Assembly: GCA_037974335.1 (NCBI GenBank)
Contig: CM075740.1
Span: 13,661,071 to 13,725,070 of the forward strand
Direction: 5' to 3'
DNA length: 64,000 nucleotides
DNA from: Prionace glauca
Taxonomy: Eukaryota > Chordata > Chondrichthyes > Carcharhiniformes > Carcharhinidae
The notes under the pieces: model-generated
What the model saw: the letters and a program-made list of their open reading frames with translations, nothing else
Database searches by the model: none
What the model was told of the DNA's origin: nothing
Shown here: piece after piece, positions 32,488 to 45,035 of the stretch
How the letters are laid out: the number at the start of each line of letters is the position of its first letter
Numbering within the stretch: position 1 is the first letter of the stretch
Translations under genes and position numbers: made by a program

Positions 32488-35400
32488 CTGGAATATAGAG
32501 ACAAATGATGGCACATCATTAGTAATCTGAATAAATGACTAATTCGTTGTTTCACCTTCTTCAAATTGTTTTTTTTTAAATCGGTATGATTCTCCAAGAA
32601 TGTATAGATTTTATATAGTGGAGCTTTATTGATGCCAAATGCAAACAAGCCGGAACTCTGGTTTCTCGAACACATACAACTTGAGAAGGTTTTCTTTTTA
32701 ACCCTGCAAGGACAGGAACATGCAGATAAAATGTGATCTAAATAGTGGAGTTTGAAATGTTAAAGAGAAAAATAAGACGGGAGGTATATTGCGTCCACAT
32801 GTGATCTGAGGCAATGCTGTTCGGGCCAGCGTCGCTACCACCAACAATTTCAGAATAACGCCAATCACTCTGAATTTGGTGTCAATATTTGAAACTATGC
32901 TGACCGCATCATTTATATATTTTGCAATTCAAAAAACTTAATTGTAAAGAATGAAGTCGATTCTTTCCTTCTGCCACCATTTACACTTCTCTGATACGAG
33001 ACCTGCATACTGGACTGATATTTCGATTTGTGTGCATTCTTTGCCACGTCTTCACACCATGTCCCGCCCAGATCAACAGTGATGATGTTGCATAATTCTT
33101 ACAAAGAACTCCCTGACGCAATGGAAATTTTTCGAGTCATTTTTCGCGAGTGGAGTGGCACAAAAGATTACTAACAGCAAAGAGGAAGAGCTTCTCACAA
33201 ATATTGTAAACAGTTCTAGCTATATAACAACACATCGTAAGGACACCCTCAAAAGGACATTAATAAACCAATTATGTCCTCATAATTATTTATCTCTCAC
33301 GCTTTGTCGCCAAAGCAGATGGGCTGTGGGACATTATTGCGCTTAGATAGGGATCAATGATTCTGACATTTGAAAAATGATTATACTTCACAAGCAATAA
33401 ATTGTGAGGATGCTCTGAGGTCGAGGTCGAAGCTAAGTCAAAGCATGTTTGCATTTTCCTTCCTTTGTCATGAGTGGATATTCGCAAAGCTGAAAGACTC
33501 TTTTCTATTTAAGTCACCGTTCACCATCTATCACATTCAACGAGGAAACGCTCAGTAAATAAGTTAAGGCATTATAAAGCATCGAAGAAAGAGTTCAAAT
33601 CTGAATATCCATTTCAAACTGAAAGGATAAGGCTAACCTTTTACAATTCGCCTTGACATTGAAGTATTATGTCAGCTCCAACAACAGTATGAGGTTTGTC
33701 GCTAACTGTGGAAACATCGATTGTATTTGGAGCTCGAAATTGGTCTTTTCTTGGGGGGGGGGGGGCGGGGGGGAATGTAATTTGGATGTTGAAACTGAGT
33801 CAGCAGACAAATGCCCCCAGCCTTTATTTTAATGTTGGGATCGTTTTCCTGTGCCACGGAGAGTTTCGCTCAATTATCTCAAAGTTTCGCAACGATGAGC
33901 AGGTGTAACGATCTCTTACTATTTAAACGAAAGCGGACTTAAGTGAATTATTTTTACACCGGCATGTTCGCCAGATATGATTTCTTGAAGTAACAACTAA
34001 AATATTCAAGAGCCTTTTTCTCCTTTTTGCCTCATGCTGGTCCATTTCACAGTAACATAGTCCAATAAACAAATGACTTGAAGAAGGAAATAAAAAGTAA
34101 AGGAAAGTAAGATTGAGAAGGGAAGAGACCCTAACCACAATTTTCCAATCGTGTCTGGAGCAGGCTTGGCTCAGGAGACAGGAAGACAGACGAAATTGTG
34201 AAAGGACGAAAGGGGGATAGCATAGAGACAGACCAGTGAAGCCAACCTCACTAAAGAGAGAACAATTGGAATAAACGCGGCATAATCAAATACAGCGATC
34301 ACGGGTTTGTTAGCGGAATATCTTCGCCCACAGCGTGAATTAGTATTTTTGCGCAGGCGGATGAGCAGTGAATGACGGCAATATTTTTGGTATAGTCTAC
34401 ATGGATTTCAGCAAGATTCTTATTAAATTTACACATAGGTTGGACAGTTTGGATCAGAAATTGGATCAGAGGCAGGAAGGAAAAGTTCTGTAAATCAATG
34501 ACTGCCTCTATGATTGTTGTCAGATGATACAAAATTGGCAATGTGGTTGCTAACGCAGAACACTGGATAATGCAGGAAGACAACAATGGAGTAGTTCGAT
34601 TAATGCAACAGTGGCAAATGGAATTAAATGCTAAAAAGTGTGTGCAACTGTATTTCAGAAAGGCCAACACGATAAGTGAGTACATGGGACAATGCTGTGA
34701 AATGTAGAGAAACTCAGTGAACTGAAAATGCATGTCCACAGAACCTGAAGGCGGCCAAGCAAGTGGATATGGTAGCAAAGAAGGCACCTCCGGCATTATA
34801 ATCCGAGGTACAGATTCTTAGGACTTGGAGGTTATGTTGAAACTGCAGGAAAGGTGCGTGAGGAAAATGTAATGTACGGGAGCGAGTACAGGCGAGTTCG
34901 AGAGGGATGTAACGGCTGAAATTGAATATTTAGTTATAAGTAAGTGTTGAATTGACTAGCGTTCTTTTCTTTGGAACCGACGAGGCTGAAGGGAGATCTA
35001 ATTGAAAGCATAATATACTGAGGTGTCCGGGCAGAATGGATCAGAAAACAGTATTGCCAATGGTTGAGGGACCGATAAGTACGGGAGTCGGATTTAGCGT
35101 TAGAAGTAGAAGGGTTAGCGGAGATTCGAAGAGAATAGTTTCACCTGGAGAGTTTAGGGGATGTGGTCTCTTAAAAGCACATACAATGTGTCATCGAAAG
35201 GCTAGTTATTAAACGTTGGATTGTTCCTTGTGAACCAGTGCAGACCCGACTGGCCAAGTAGATTGTAACAATATTGCAAAGATATACCATTCTACGATTC
35301 TGCGAATATATTATATTGCTTTCCTCCCTCACTGATGCACAGGGCAACAGTCTGCATATTCATAAGGTACACTGCCGGAACTCCGACAAGAGCTTCCAAA

Positions 35401-36754
35401 CCAGCCATGTCTTCCACTGGACGAACACATGGGCAGCAGATGTACGGCAGCACCACCAGTTGGGAAATCCCCATGAAGCCACACAGCATACCAAAGTAGA
35501 ACTTTCCTTTACTTGTTAAAAACTCTTAGCCCCCTCCCTAAGAGCGCTGAGATATACCTAAGACACGTGGACAACATCGGTTTGAGAATGTGGCTCACCA
35601 TCACTTTGTCCGTGGATATTAGGCGGGGGCGGTGGGGGGGGGGGGGTGCAGTGCATGTGAGCTTTCTGATCACATCCCATGAATCAATAAAATGGCAGCA
35701 ATCCCCATGCTTTGTTCCATTACAACTCACTGACAATCACAGAACCAGCAGCAATCTGAACGAATCCACAACAATATTCAAAAACCTGACAACCTCTTCC
35801 GAGACATTCCAAAACAACTGATTGGATGGGAAGACAATTACCCGGAATTTCCGAAGGAAGCAAATATTCTGCGTATCATTGATGTTTGTTACTATGTGAT
35901 CCAGTAACAATCAGAGTCGATTATTACTGACGGAATTCTCGCAACAGTATGCTTATTTTGGTCACCTGCGATTCGTGCGAAATATTAGGCTGAGAATCTT
36001 GTACTGAATGGTGTTCAGTGAGTTTGGGGACCAGTGGGAGTGAGTTGAACTTCCAAAGGTTCAACGCAGGAAAGATCTTAAAACTCAATGTTGCTTTAAG
36101 TGGAATAAAGCAATCTGATGTGAACGTTTTCAATGGAATTCGATGCCGTTTAAAGCAGACAAGGGCAGCGTGAGAAACAGCCTGAACCACTTTGTGGCTT
36201 TCATACAGTCACGGAGTTATAGAGCACACAAGGGGGACGATGGTAACTTGTAAAAAACCTGCCCGTTTGGCTCATTTGCATGCCTGCTTTGTTTCACTTT
36301 TGAAATGTTTATCGCCTTGCTAATTATAGTTCCGCTCGCGGTGTTCATACAGCTAGAGCACTCCACTCCTAACACTCGCTGATCGAAGGAAAACATTCCA
36401 TCTTACTAGCAATCGGCATTCAAATCATCTCTTCGCCCTGCCGACTGGATCAGACGGCTCAAACTTCTGGACAACCCGAGCAGATCAGACCCTCAGCTTC
36501 CAGTGAAATGAATTTCACTTGTAATCACATTGCCCCTTTCTCCTATCCCATAATTGGACGCACTCCAGAAAGTTCTGAACCTAGCTATCGCTGCAATATC
36601 ATTGGCTGCTGAATCAAAGATCCCCCATAAAATTATTTTAGGAGCAATCATTTTGATTTTAACTAGTTCAATGCAAATATCTGACGGTTTCGAAGTACAT
36701 TTTGTTATTTAGATAGCGTCATAAATGTAGCGGACATTTCAGTGATTTACTTAC
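32488..36754 (-). other. VJ-C intron, cluster 2 (4.3 kb)
   Basis: GT...AG intron in phase 1. Contains an old LINE piece (34395-35300) and two G-rich tracts on the plus strand: 33753-33773 (thirteen G, one C, seven G) and about 35624-35646. No recombination signal near VJ or C; no additional exon seen. Confidence 0.75.
34395..35300 (+). mobile_element. Old LINE fragment in the VJ-C intron (unit 2)
   Basis: The plus strand begins VYMDFSKILIKFTHRL (reverse transcriptase region), then decayed blocks equivalent to MEFNV-KC and FSLE-RLKGDLIE (near 34970). It lies opposite to the light-chain gene. Most of it is missing in unit 1, where only the edges remain. Confidence 0.65.
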
Positions 36755-37102
36755 TGCCCAGATTCAACTTAGTTCCTCCCCCGAAACCGTATACACTTTG
36801 ACTGCTGATCCAACCAAAGCAGTAATAATCTGCAGCGTCCTCCGATTGCACGTTGGTGATGGTTAAATGCATCTTCTTTCTCGATGAGTCCACAGACCCG
36901 GCGAATCGATTCGGAATACCCGAAGCCATACCAGAGTACTCGGACCAAACAAGCACAGGGGCGCTGTCGGGTTTCTGCCAGTACCAGCTCGCGTAGTTGC
37001 TGCTAAAGGTGCCTCCGGACATGGTGCAAGTGATGGTGACGGTCTTTCCCGGTGAGGACGAAATGGATCCTGGTTGGGTCAGGGCAGGATCCGCAATTGT
37101 AC
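36755..37102 (-). CDS. Germline-joined VJ exon, lambda type, cluster 2
   Basis: Open V domain with fused J: ADPALTQPGS, first cysteine TVTITC, WYWQKPDSAP, second cysteine DAADYYC, J FGGGTKLNLG. Donor GTAAGT at 36754-36749, acceptor CAG at 37103-37105. CDR1 SGGTFSSNYAS is one codon longer than in cluster 1; CDR3 is FGWISSQSVYG. No heptamer or nonamer at the join, so the specificity is fixed in the germline. No sequon in the V domain. Confidence 0.93.
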
Positions 37103-37242
37103 CTGGTGAAATGCAAAGTATTGTCAGTCACACACTGTGAAATGTTGAACATAGCATACAACTCAAGTTCGTGAAAACACAAGCGCAGAAGCAGTTAATG
37201 TGAATAAAATGAGCGTTACTTCAGGCCGACGCCCGTACTTAC

Positions 37243-37291
37243 TGTGGAAACAGAGCATCAGTGCGGCGAGAACTCCAATCGATTGGGTCAT
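37243..37291 (-). CDS. Leader exon, light chain cluster 2
   Basis: Encodes MTQSIGVLAALMLCFH plus one base; differs from clusters 1 and 3 by M for I. Donor GTAAGT at 37242-37237; leader intron 140 bp. Signal peptide for secretion or membrane assembly with the heavy chain. Confidence 0.9.
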
Positions 37292-37368
37292 GGTGAAGGT
37301 TTGGGGAGAGGAAGAAGGAAAATAAATCTTGACACGAACGCGCTTCTGAGTCCATTCCAGCCTCTCCT

Positions 37369-37433
37369 TAAAAAGACTCAAACACCGCAAGGCGAATGAA
37401 TATTAATAACGTATGCAAATTTCCTGTCACGTG
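37369..37433 (-). promoter_or_regulatory. Octamer promoter, cluster 2
   Basis: Minus strand: CACGTG (37428-37433), octamer ATTTGCAT (37413-37420), and a TTTTTAA-like AT-rich box near 37369-37375. The octamer lies 122 bp upstream of the ATG, the same spacing as in cluster 1. Confidence 0.8.
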
Positions 37434-37799
37434 ATATTAGGCCGAAGATCTCCATTTCGGTATTGTCTGATATTTGCAGAATGAGCACGTCAGCCATTTT
37501 GGAAAAGAAGAAGTATAAACCTCCTCAGGCACAGACTAACATGCAAAATGGCTCAATGCCACCCCCCCCCCCAATAAAAAACAAACAAACGGTGTGATGA
37601 AACGTAAAGAGATTAAATAAATCGTGGCTTGATCACTGGAAGTCTGCAGATTACAATAAATAAATGTTGCGGACAGGAAGCTGTTCAAGAGCGTAGCGTC
37701 CCTGCTGAATAAATTAAGGACCAAAAGTGTGAGTTGAGATTTCATGTGCACATAGAGGGGTGGAAGGGAATTAATCACACTCCTTATTGCCTTCTTGGC

Positions 37800-37846
37800 A
37801 TAGATAGATAGATATGTAGAGATGGATAAAAACAGAGATAGATGGG

Positions 37847-37896
<50 letters not shown>

Positions 37897-37950
37897 AAGA
37901 AAAACAGTAGATAGATAGATACATAGATAGATAGATGATAGATAGATATC
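37800..37950. repeat. GATA tetranucleotide tract, 151 bp
   Basis: Imperfect (GATA)n beginning 509 bp upstream of the cluster 2 ATG; orthologous to the tracts at 10893 and 60571. Confidence 0.9.
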
Positions 37951-38854
37951 TGAAGTGAGTGAATGATAAACAAACCCCGAGGAATATTTTATTACCTACT
38001 GGAATGTCATTGAGGTGCCAAAATTATTCAAATGTTGGAAACCCACGGCATCCAAACTGAGTTAAGCCTTGGCAAAATGAAATGCTGTAAGAAACAACTT
38101 TCGACATGACTTTTGTTGTTGGATTTGAGGGGTACATTTGCTGTCATGGGGAAAAATGAGTTTGAGAATGTCGATGCATTAGCCGACGGAGGAATGAGGT
38201 GAAAGTAGCAATTCTTTAAAATCAGATTTCTCACAGCAGGTCACCCTTCCCCCAACACAACCTTCTCCTCTCGCCCGACGACAGTATTGCAGAAGCCATC
38301 GTACAATGTTCCATTACCTCCTCATTTGAAAAATTAAACAAAATCAGGCAAGCACTTCAAACATTGACAATATTAGCTTGTCATACACCTTCACCCCTCA
38401 AGTGTCCTTGAACAATTGTGAGAAATAACATTTTGGTTTTGCAGTTGAGGCGCACAGAGGAGAACGAGAAAAACATGAACTAATCACTTCGCCTGGAAAG
38501 CTCACGGTCGCGGCTGCAGATGCAGCTGCGTCAGTATAAAGAATTTCAGAAGAATTCATCGCAGAAAGAGGGCAATCAGCCCATCGCATCCATGTCGGTT
38601 CTGTAAACAAGCGATGGAACTGGAATTTCTGTCTTGATCTTACTCCAGTGTTCGACATATTTTCCACTTTTTTGACAGTGACTGTTAAATCCTCTTCCGC
38701 TAGCCTTTGATCCACTTGTCTCCAGATCATTAAGAGTCGGAACATATTTACCCACCACCACCCTTCTTCTGTTCCTGCTCCCGGGCTGTTTCAAATGTTT
38801 GCATTCTGCTGATCAAAGTTCCCGACATTTGAAGCAGCTCCTACTTTCTTTATC
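37951..38854. other. 5' flank of cluster 2, no gene seen
   Basis: Counterpart of 11000-11924. Unrecognised minus-strand open frame at 38398-38745. Confidence 0.4.
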
Positions 38855-39055
38855 CAACACCCTTAACAACCTCTTTATCAAATCTTCTGCGCGGCTCTAA
38901 GAGGAACAATTCCAGATTCTCTCGTGTTTCCATCTCAGGACTTTCATCGCTGGAAACATGCTAATAAACCTTCTTGCACACTCTCTAAGGCCTTAAAATA
39001 GATACGAAGAATATTCTCAAGCACAGGACTCACTACTTTAGCTAGGGCCTAACCA
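38855..39055 (-). mobile_element. Old LINE fragment, antisense (unit 2)
   Basis: Ortholog of 11925-12120. Confidence 0.5.
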
Positions 39056-40055
39056 AGATAAACGGGTTAACATATTTGCTTGCATTTGTACCCGGTTGTT
39101 GGAATTTTACTTACACTCTTGTCGCTAGAGTGAAGGGTGGGGAAGGAATTTGAATGTTTCTCCACCACTGGGAAAATTTCCAAGCGGCGGTCAGATAGAG
39201 GGATCAGGAACATGTAATTAAAGTTGTTAGGCTGAAAGTTCTCGCAGGGTATTTACTGAAAGGATATGTCTCAGGTCCACGTCATGCAGTGCAGTCAGTA
39301 CCCAGGGACTGAGAGATTTAAGGCCTTGCCTATGGGTGGAATGTAAAAAGTTGACATCTGCAGTGCAGAGAGACAGAGAGAGACAAATACTAGTTCAGTT
39401 AACGCAGACAGACAGCAGGTGTGAGAGAAGAACTGCCTTCAAGACATTTAAGCGGAATCGGAAAACTGTTCGCATGGGGCCAGGAATGCAGATTAAAGTT
39501 GACTAAAGACGGCACGCAGCTGAAATAACAGATAGCGGCCTACTTCATGGAGACGTTGAATCCAATGATTGCGTCCGACTGGAAGCAAAAGTGTAAAACT
39601 CTGCGATTAGTGGCAGAACTGAAGATTAAATGCGAAAAGGAATTACGAATAAAGTCAGGGCGAAGGAGAATTTAGAGTACGAGAGAATGTTAGCTGGACA
39701 TATTAAAATAATGTAGGAATTTCTACATACTTTTAAAAGTGTGGTTATTCTGGAGAAGGAGCATCGGGAGAAGAGGACATGGCAACAGAATTGATATATT
39801 TTCTCTGCCTCGCTGAAGAATACATAAATAAAATCCCAGAAATACTTGCAGCGAAAAGGTAGAAGGGCGCGAGGGACATAAAGCAACTACAAGCACCAGG
39901 TCAATGCTGCTGAGAAAACGATCAGAACTAAAGGCTGGCAAGTCGTTAGGGCATGATGGAGCTGGGGAAGATACCCTTACGGAGTGTGGATTCAGACGCG
40001 ATGGGCCTCCTTCTACGTTGTAGTGATTTTATAATTCCATGAGATCGGAAAATAG
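39056..40055. other. Non-coding unit 2 sequence, no feature seen
   Basis: Counterpart of 12121-13155. Confidence 0.4.
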
Positions 40056-40059
40056 GATA

Positions 40060-42115
40060 TCTAACTCTTCTATTCAAGAAAGGAAAGAGACAAAAAACAT
40101 GTAACTACAAGCCAATTAGCCGAACATGTTTCAAAATTTGAATGCTAGAATCTATTATTAGAAGGTTTTAGCCTGGCACTTGCAATTATGCAGTGCTAAC
40201 ACGGCTTTATATAATTGAATCCATACTTTACTCATTTGTTATACTGACTCGAGCAAATTGTTAGTGACGTGGATGAAGAGGAACCTGTAGACTTCGATTT
40301 CCTAAACGCATTTCATAAGACACCGCTTCAAGGATACATTATGCAAAGCCAAATAGGAGCTCGTCATGTATGGGGTAGAACAAAGAACAACACAGCACGG
40401 GAAACAGGCCCTTCGGCCCAACGAGCCCGCGCCGCCATCCCATTGTCAGTGACCTATTTATGATTTTAGTCTATGCCTAATGTGTGAGGATCAGGGAGGT
40501 CCAAGATAGGGACAATTTGTTACCCAATCAATCAGCCTAAAAGCACATTTTTGGGATGTGGGAGGAAAGCGGAGCACCCGGAGGAAACCCACGCAACCAT
40601 GGGGAGAACGCGCAAACTCCCACGGACACAGGCCCAAATCCATGTGTCCGCATAGCAACAGAGATAGTATCTGAGCTGTCATGTTGCCCTCGAGATGGTT
40701 CAGTTTACGCACACCAACGACATGAAGCAGTAGGCAACTCCCGAAGCAACATCCAACCTGCCGCACGCATGCCCCTTGCTGGACTTAAATGCCTGTGGAG
40801 ACAAAAATTCATTATTAAATAGATTCTATATCCCTGAGGCTAAAACTGACTCCCAAGCCTACAATGTTTAGTAAGGCCTGCTATATCCCCCTATATGTAG
40901 ACCGCTCATGTGGCTGTCCAAGTGACTCTTAAACAACCCTAGCGTGCCTGCTTCCACCACCTTACTCGGCAGTGCATTCCACATTCCCACTACCCTTTGT
41001 GTGAAAAACTGCCCTCTAATATTAGTCTTATACCTAGCCCCCCTCACCCTAAGCCCGTGACCCCTCGTTCTATCCATTTCTAATAGCGGAAAAAGCTTAC
41101 CACCATTTACTCTATCTATCCCTTTCATAATCTTATAAACCTCTATTAGATCCCCCCTCAGCCGACGTCTCTCAAGGGAAAACAGCCCAAGGAATAGAGG
41201 ACTGGTCGGCTTACAGAAATAGAGAAGTGGGTTAATTGAGCATTACTGGCGGGGGTGGGAGGGGGGAACAAACTGTACCCGGTGGGATGTCATACGGACT
41301 ACATCTGAGGCCTCAACTATTTTCAATTTGTAGAAACGTCATGGATGATGGGACGGATTGATTGCAAATTTTTCTCACGACGTTAATATAGGGGGAAAAG
41401 TAAATCGCGAGGTTAGCATAAATAGTATATGAAGGGATTTAGATAGGCTACGTGAATGGTAAATAGAAACAGGTGGAGTACAATGTGGTGAAATGCGAAT
41501 TGGCCCACTTTGGCAGGAAGAATGGGAAACAGCAAGTTATTCACACGGAGATGAGAGTGCAAAGATCTGCAGCACTGGGGACGCTGGGTGCCCTGGAACG
41601 TGATTCACAAATCTTTAGCATGAAACTGGAAGTGATTCGGAAAGCAAATGCAATGTTGTCACCTATTGCAAATGGGTTTGGAATATAAAAGAAGGGAAGA
41701 TTCTCTACAAACTTGTCGTGCTTTGTTTAGAGCACGTCCGAAGGACTTTCCCGTTCGCCCGCGTACCTCACAACGGATACAATAGCACCAGAAATAGTTC
41801 GGAGAAAGATTGAGCCATCAGATGAAAGGGATATCATATAGGGAAAGGTTGGACATGTTGCAGCTGTAGCCATTAGAATTTAGAAGAACTAGAGGTGATC
41901 CTGCTGCATGACCTATTGTCCTGAGGGGAAGTGAGATGGTGAATGCAGAGGAAGTGCCTCCCTTCTAAAGAGGCTAGAAGAAGGGGACATGAATTCAAAT
42001 AAGTTTTTCAATTGAGACGGAAAGAAAGAGAATTTCATTCTCTGTGAGAACCATTAGCCTGTGGAACTCTCTTTACCGGGAATATCCCATCGTGAATGGT
42101 GATGGATAATTAAAC
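40060..42115 (+). mobile_element. Old CR1-like LINE remnant split by LINE E (unit 2)
   Basis: Ortholog of 13160-14395. The left part keeps EEPVDFDFLNAFHKTPLQG; the right part keeps MEYNVVKCELAHFGRKNGK and VIRKANAMLSPIANG. LINE E (40378-41190) sits between them in the opposite orientation. Confidence 0.75.
40378..41190 (-). mobile_element. 5'-truncated CR1-like LINE E with V-SINE-like core
   Basis: Same family as LINE D. The minus strand holds the last ORF2 segment (FFTQRVVGMWNALPSK, stop at 40868), a 3' UTR, the V-SINE-like core at about 40555-40640, and a 3' end in AACAAAGAACAACACAGCAC (plus-strand view, from 40379). There is no target duplication; instead about 10 bp present in unit 1 (13480-13489) are missing. 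Confidence 0.85.
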
Positions 42116-42124
42116 AACTCACTG

Positions 42125-43800
42125 AAAGAGAAGACATCACAAATGTCCCCATCCTCAATGATCAGTGAAAAAGATAAGGCCAAAGCCTTCGAATCAATTT
42201 TTTGTCACATGTGCCAAGCGGATGATCCATCTTCGCCTTCGACAAAAATAATCAGCATCACGGATGTCAAGCTTCGGCCAATTCAATTCGCTCCACGTGA
42301 TATCAAGAATCGGCCGAATGCGTTGGATACTGCAAAGGCTTTGGGCCCTAACTATCCAGTCGAAAATCCCCGCCAGTCATCTACAACACTGACATTTACC
42401 GGGCATTGCAGAAAATTACGCAGTTATATCCTCTACGCAGAAAGAAGGGCAACTCCAACTTTATTGATCAGCCATCAGGCCACACCAGATCATCAGTAAA
42501 TTGCTGGAAGGGGCCACCTACTCACCGACATATAGTTTGGATTCCGCTCGTCAATCAGCGCCTGACTCCATTACAGCCTTGGGTCAAACATGAACAAGAG
42601 TAATTGAATGTCAGATGTGAAGTGACTGCCCTTGACATCAAGGCAGCACGGGTGGAATTAAGGAGCCCGTGCAATGCTGGAGTCAATTAGACTCAGAAGG
42701 AAAATTCTACGCTGGTTTAGTCATACCTGGCACAGAGGGAGAGTATTGTGGTGGTTGGAGTTCAATCATCTAATTTGCAAACGTCACTTCAGGAATTTCT
42801 CAAGATGGTGTCCGAGGTCCAACCACCTTTCTCTGCTGGGATGTCCTTCCTTGCATCATAATGTCAGCAGTGAGGATGATCGCACATTGCGCAATACCAT
42901 TTCCGCATCCTCAGAGACTGAAGTCGTTCATGTCCATATGCAGTAAGTCCAGGACAGTATCCAAGCTTGGGTTGATAATTGGCAGGTAACTTTCGTGGAA
43001 AAATAGCATCAGGAAATGATGATCTCCGACAACAGAGAATCAAGCCGTTGTCCCTTAATGTACAAGGGTGTTGCCACCATTGTCGATATCCTGAGGCGAC
43101 CATTTACCAGAACCTGAACTGATCTTCACATTTAAATATGGTGGCTACAAGAGCAGGTCAAAGGCCATGAATCCTGGCGCAAGTATCTCACTTCCTGGCT
43201 CGCCAAACCTGTCCACCATCTGCGAGGCACAGGAATGTTATGGAATATTTACAGTCGCCGGGAGAGTGCTGCTTCTATAACTTTCAAGAAGATTAGACCA
43301 TCCAGGACAAAATTTGACTAGCACCGATTCCACAAACACCCTCCGCCATGATGAACAGTGGCAGCAATGTGAACCATCTTCAAGATGCACTGAAAATTCC
43401 CACAGGAGCTCCATAGGCAGCATCTTACAAAATCACATCGCTACCGGCCAGGAGAACAAAGGCAGCAAACACATGGCAACACCACCATCTTAGAGTTTCC
43501 CTCCAAGTCATTCGCAATCTGACACGGGGATATATTGCTTACCTAAACCGCAGGGACTGCGCTGATTCAAACAAAACAGTTCACCACCATCATCTCGGGG
43601 GCAATTAGCGGTGAGGAATAAATGCTGGTCCAGCCAGCGATGCCCACATCACGTTAAAGAAAATGCAGAATTTGATAGGTTCCTGATTGAAAAGGGATCC
43701 AAAGAGTATAGGGGTCGATAGGAATAAGGGCTAGTGTCCACGACCACATCAGCCACGATCTTAGGCCTAATCTTCCTTCCAATTCATATGATCGTATGAT
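42125..43800 (+). mobile_element. Second old LINE remnant, CR1/L2-type (unit 2)
   Basis: Ortholog of 14400-16115, starting at EKDKAKAFESIFCHMC and ending with the same 3' sequence near 43620 and the appended LINE end near 43670-43790. Confidence 0.55.
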
Positions 43801-44399
43801 TCGTATTTGCGCCCTTTATGTCTACTTTTATACTGTCAAATTTCTGAAACTTCAGATCCATTAATGTGGCGCTGGCAGCATTATCTTTAGTGAATGAAGC
43901 AGGAAAGGAAATGATAGTAAAACATTTAGTGACACTGGTTGCTTACTGCTTCTAGTCATTCGAATTTTCTGATATTATGGACATTCACCACTAAAAGGAC
44001 GAACGCATTAAACATCAAAATTCATTGACAATACGTAACGAGAATATTCTGAAAACGACTTTCATGTCCGAATCCCTATTTTCCAAGTATCTACGTATTT
44101 TGCCAGGAATTGATTTTTAAGATAATTTTCGCCGCATATACACTTCATGTAATAACACGGTACTTGGCATACCAAGTGCAACATTGCCATCTGCTGGTTC
44201 AGCCGCAAAACGTGCGCAGGTTCATTGGGATTCGTTTTCGACTGCTTTCATTTATTGTGCAAAGTCCGATAGAAAGCAGTCGGAATGAAATGACAATTAT
44301 AACATAAAATTCAGGATAAATTCAGGAACTCTGGTCGCACTTGTGAAACTGTTGTGTTCGATCGCAAATTTTCTGCCCATGACCCCACACGACAAACAC
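43801..44399. other. Non-coding, no feature seen
   Basis: Counterpart of 16116-16730. Confidence 0.4.
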
Positions 44400-45035
44400 T
44401 TCAGACACAGCACGTTAGATCTTCAGATCACTCCAATAAATTGGATGAACAAGACTTCCCCTTGGCAAAACTGTGTTGGCTCTATCTGATTACCGTGATT
44501 TTACTTATGTACCCTGCTGTCAAACCTTAATAACCGCTGCTAACATTTTCCTTATATGTCACATGTTCAGCTAACTGGCGCTGTACAGTTAACATGTGTC
44601 ATTTCCTGCTTTAATTCTCTCTGTAGCATTAAAGTGCTACATTCGCTGTTTTTCAATCTAAGGACACCTCCCAGAAACTGGGGAATTTTGGAACATTAAA
44701 ACCTACCCATCAATTCTCTCATTTGTCATTTCTTTTAAGACCTTCGGGTGAAATCCAGAAGGACCTGAGGACTTTTCAACCCACATCTTCAATAACTTTC
44801 TTAATGTCATTTCTCTGACGATTCTAATTTTCTTGAGTCTTTCTCTTCGATTTCCTGCTCTACAGCTATTTCTATGATGCCACTTGTATCCTCCACAGTG
44901 AAGACTAAAGCAAAATGCCTGTTCTCTTCATCTGCAATCTTTGTGTTTGCTGCAAATTCTCCAGACTCAATTTCTGTCGGACTGTCGCCCACTCTATGAA
45001 CGGTTTTTCTTTATTGTTTAATTTTACAACTTTAA
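44400..45035 (-). mobile_element. Old LINE remnant, antisense (unit 2)
   Basis: Ortholog of 16735-17415; keeps ADEENRHFALVFTVEDT on the minus strand. Slightly shorter at its left end than in unit 1. Confidence 0.6.
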
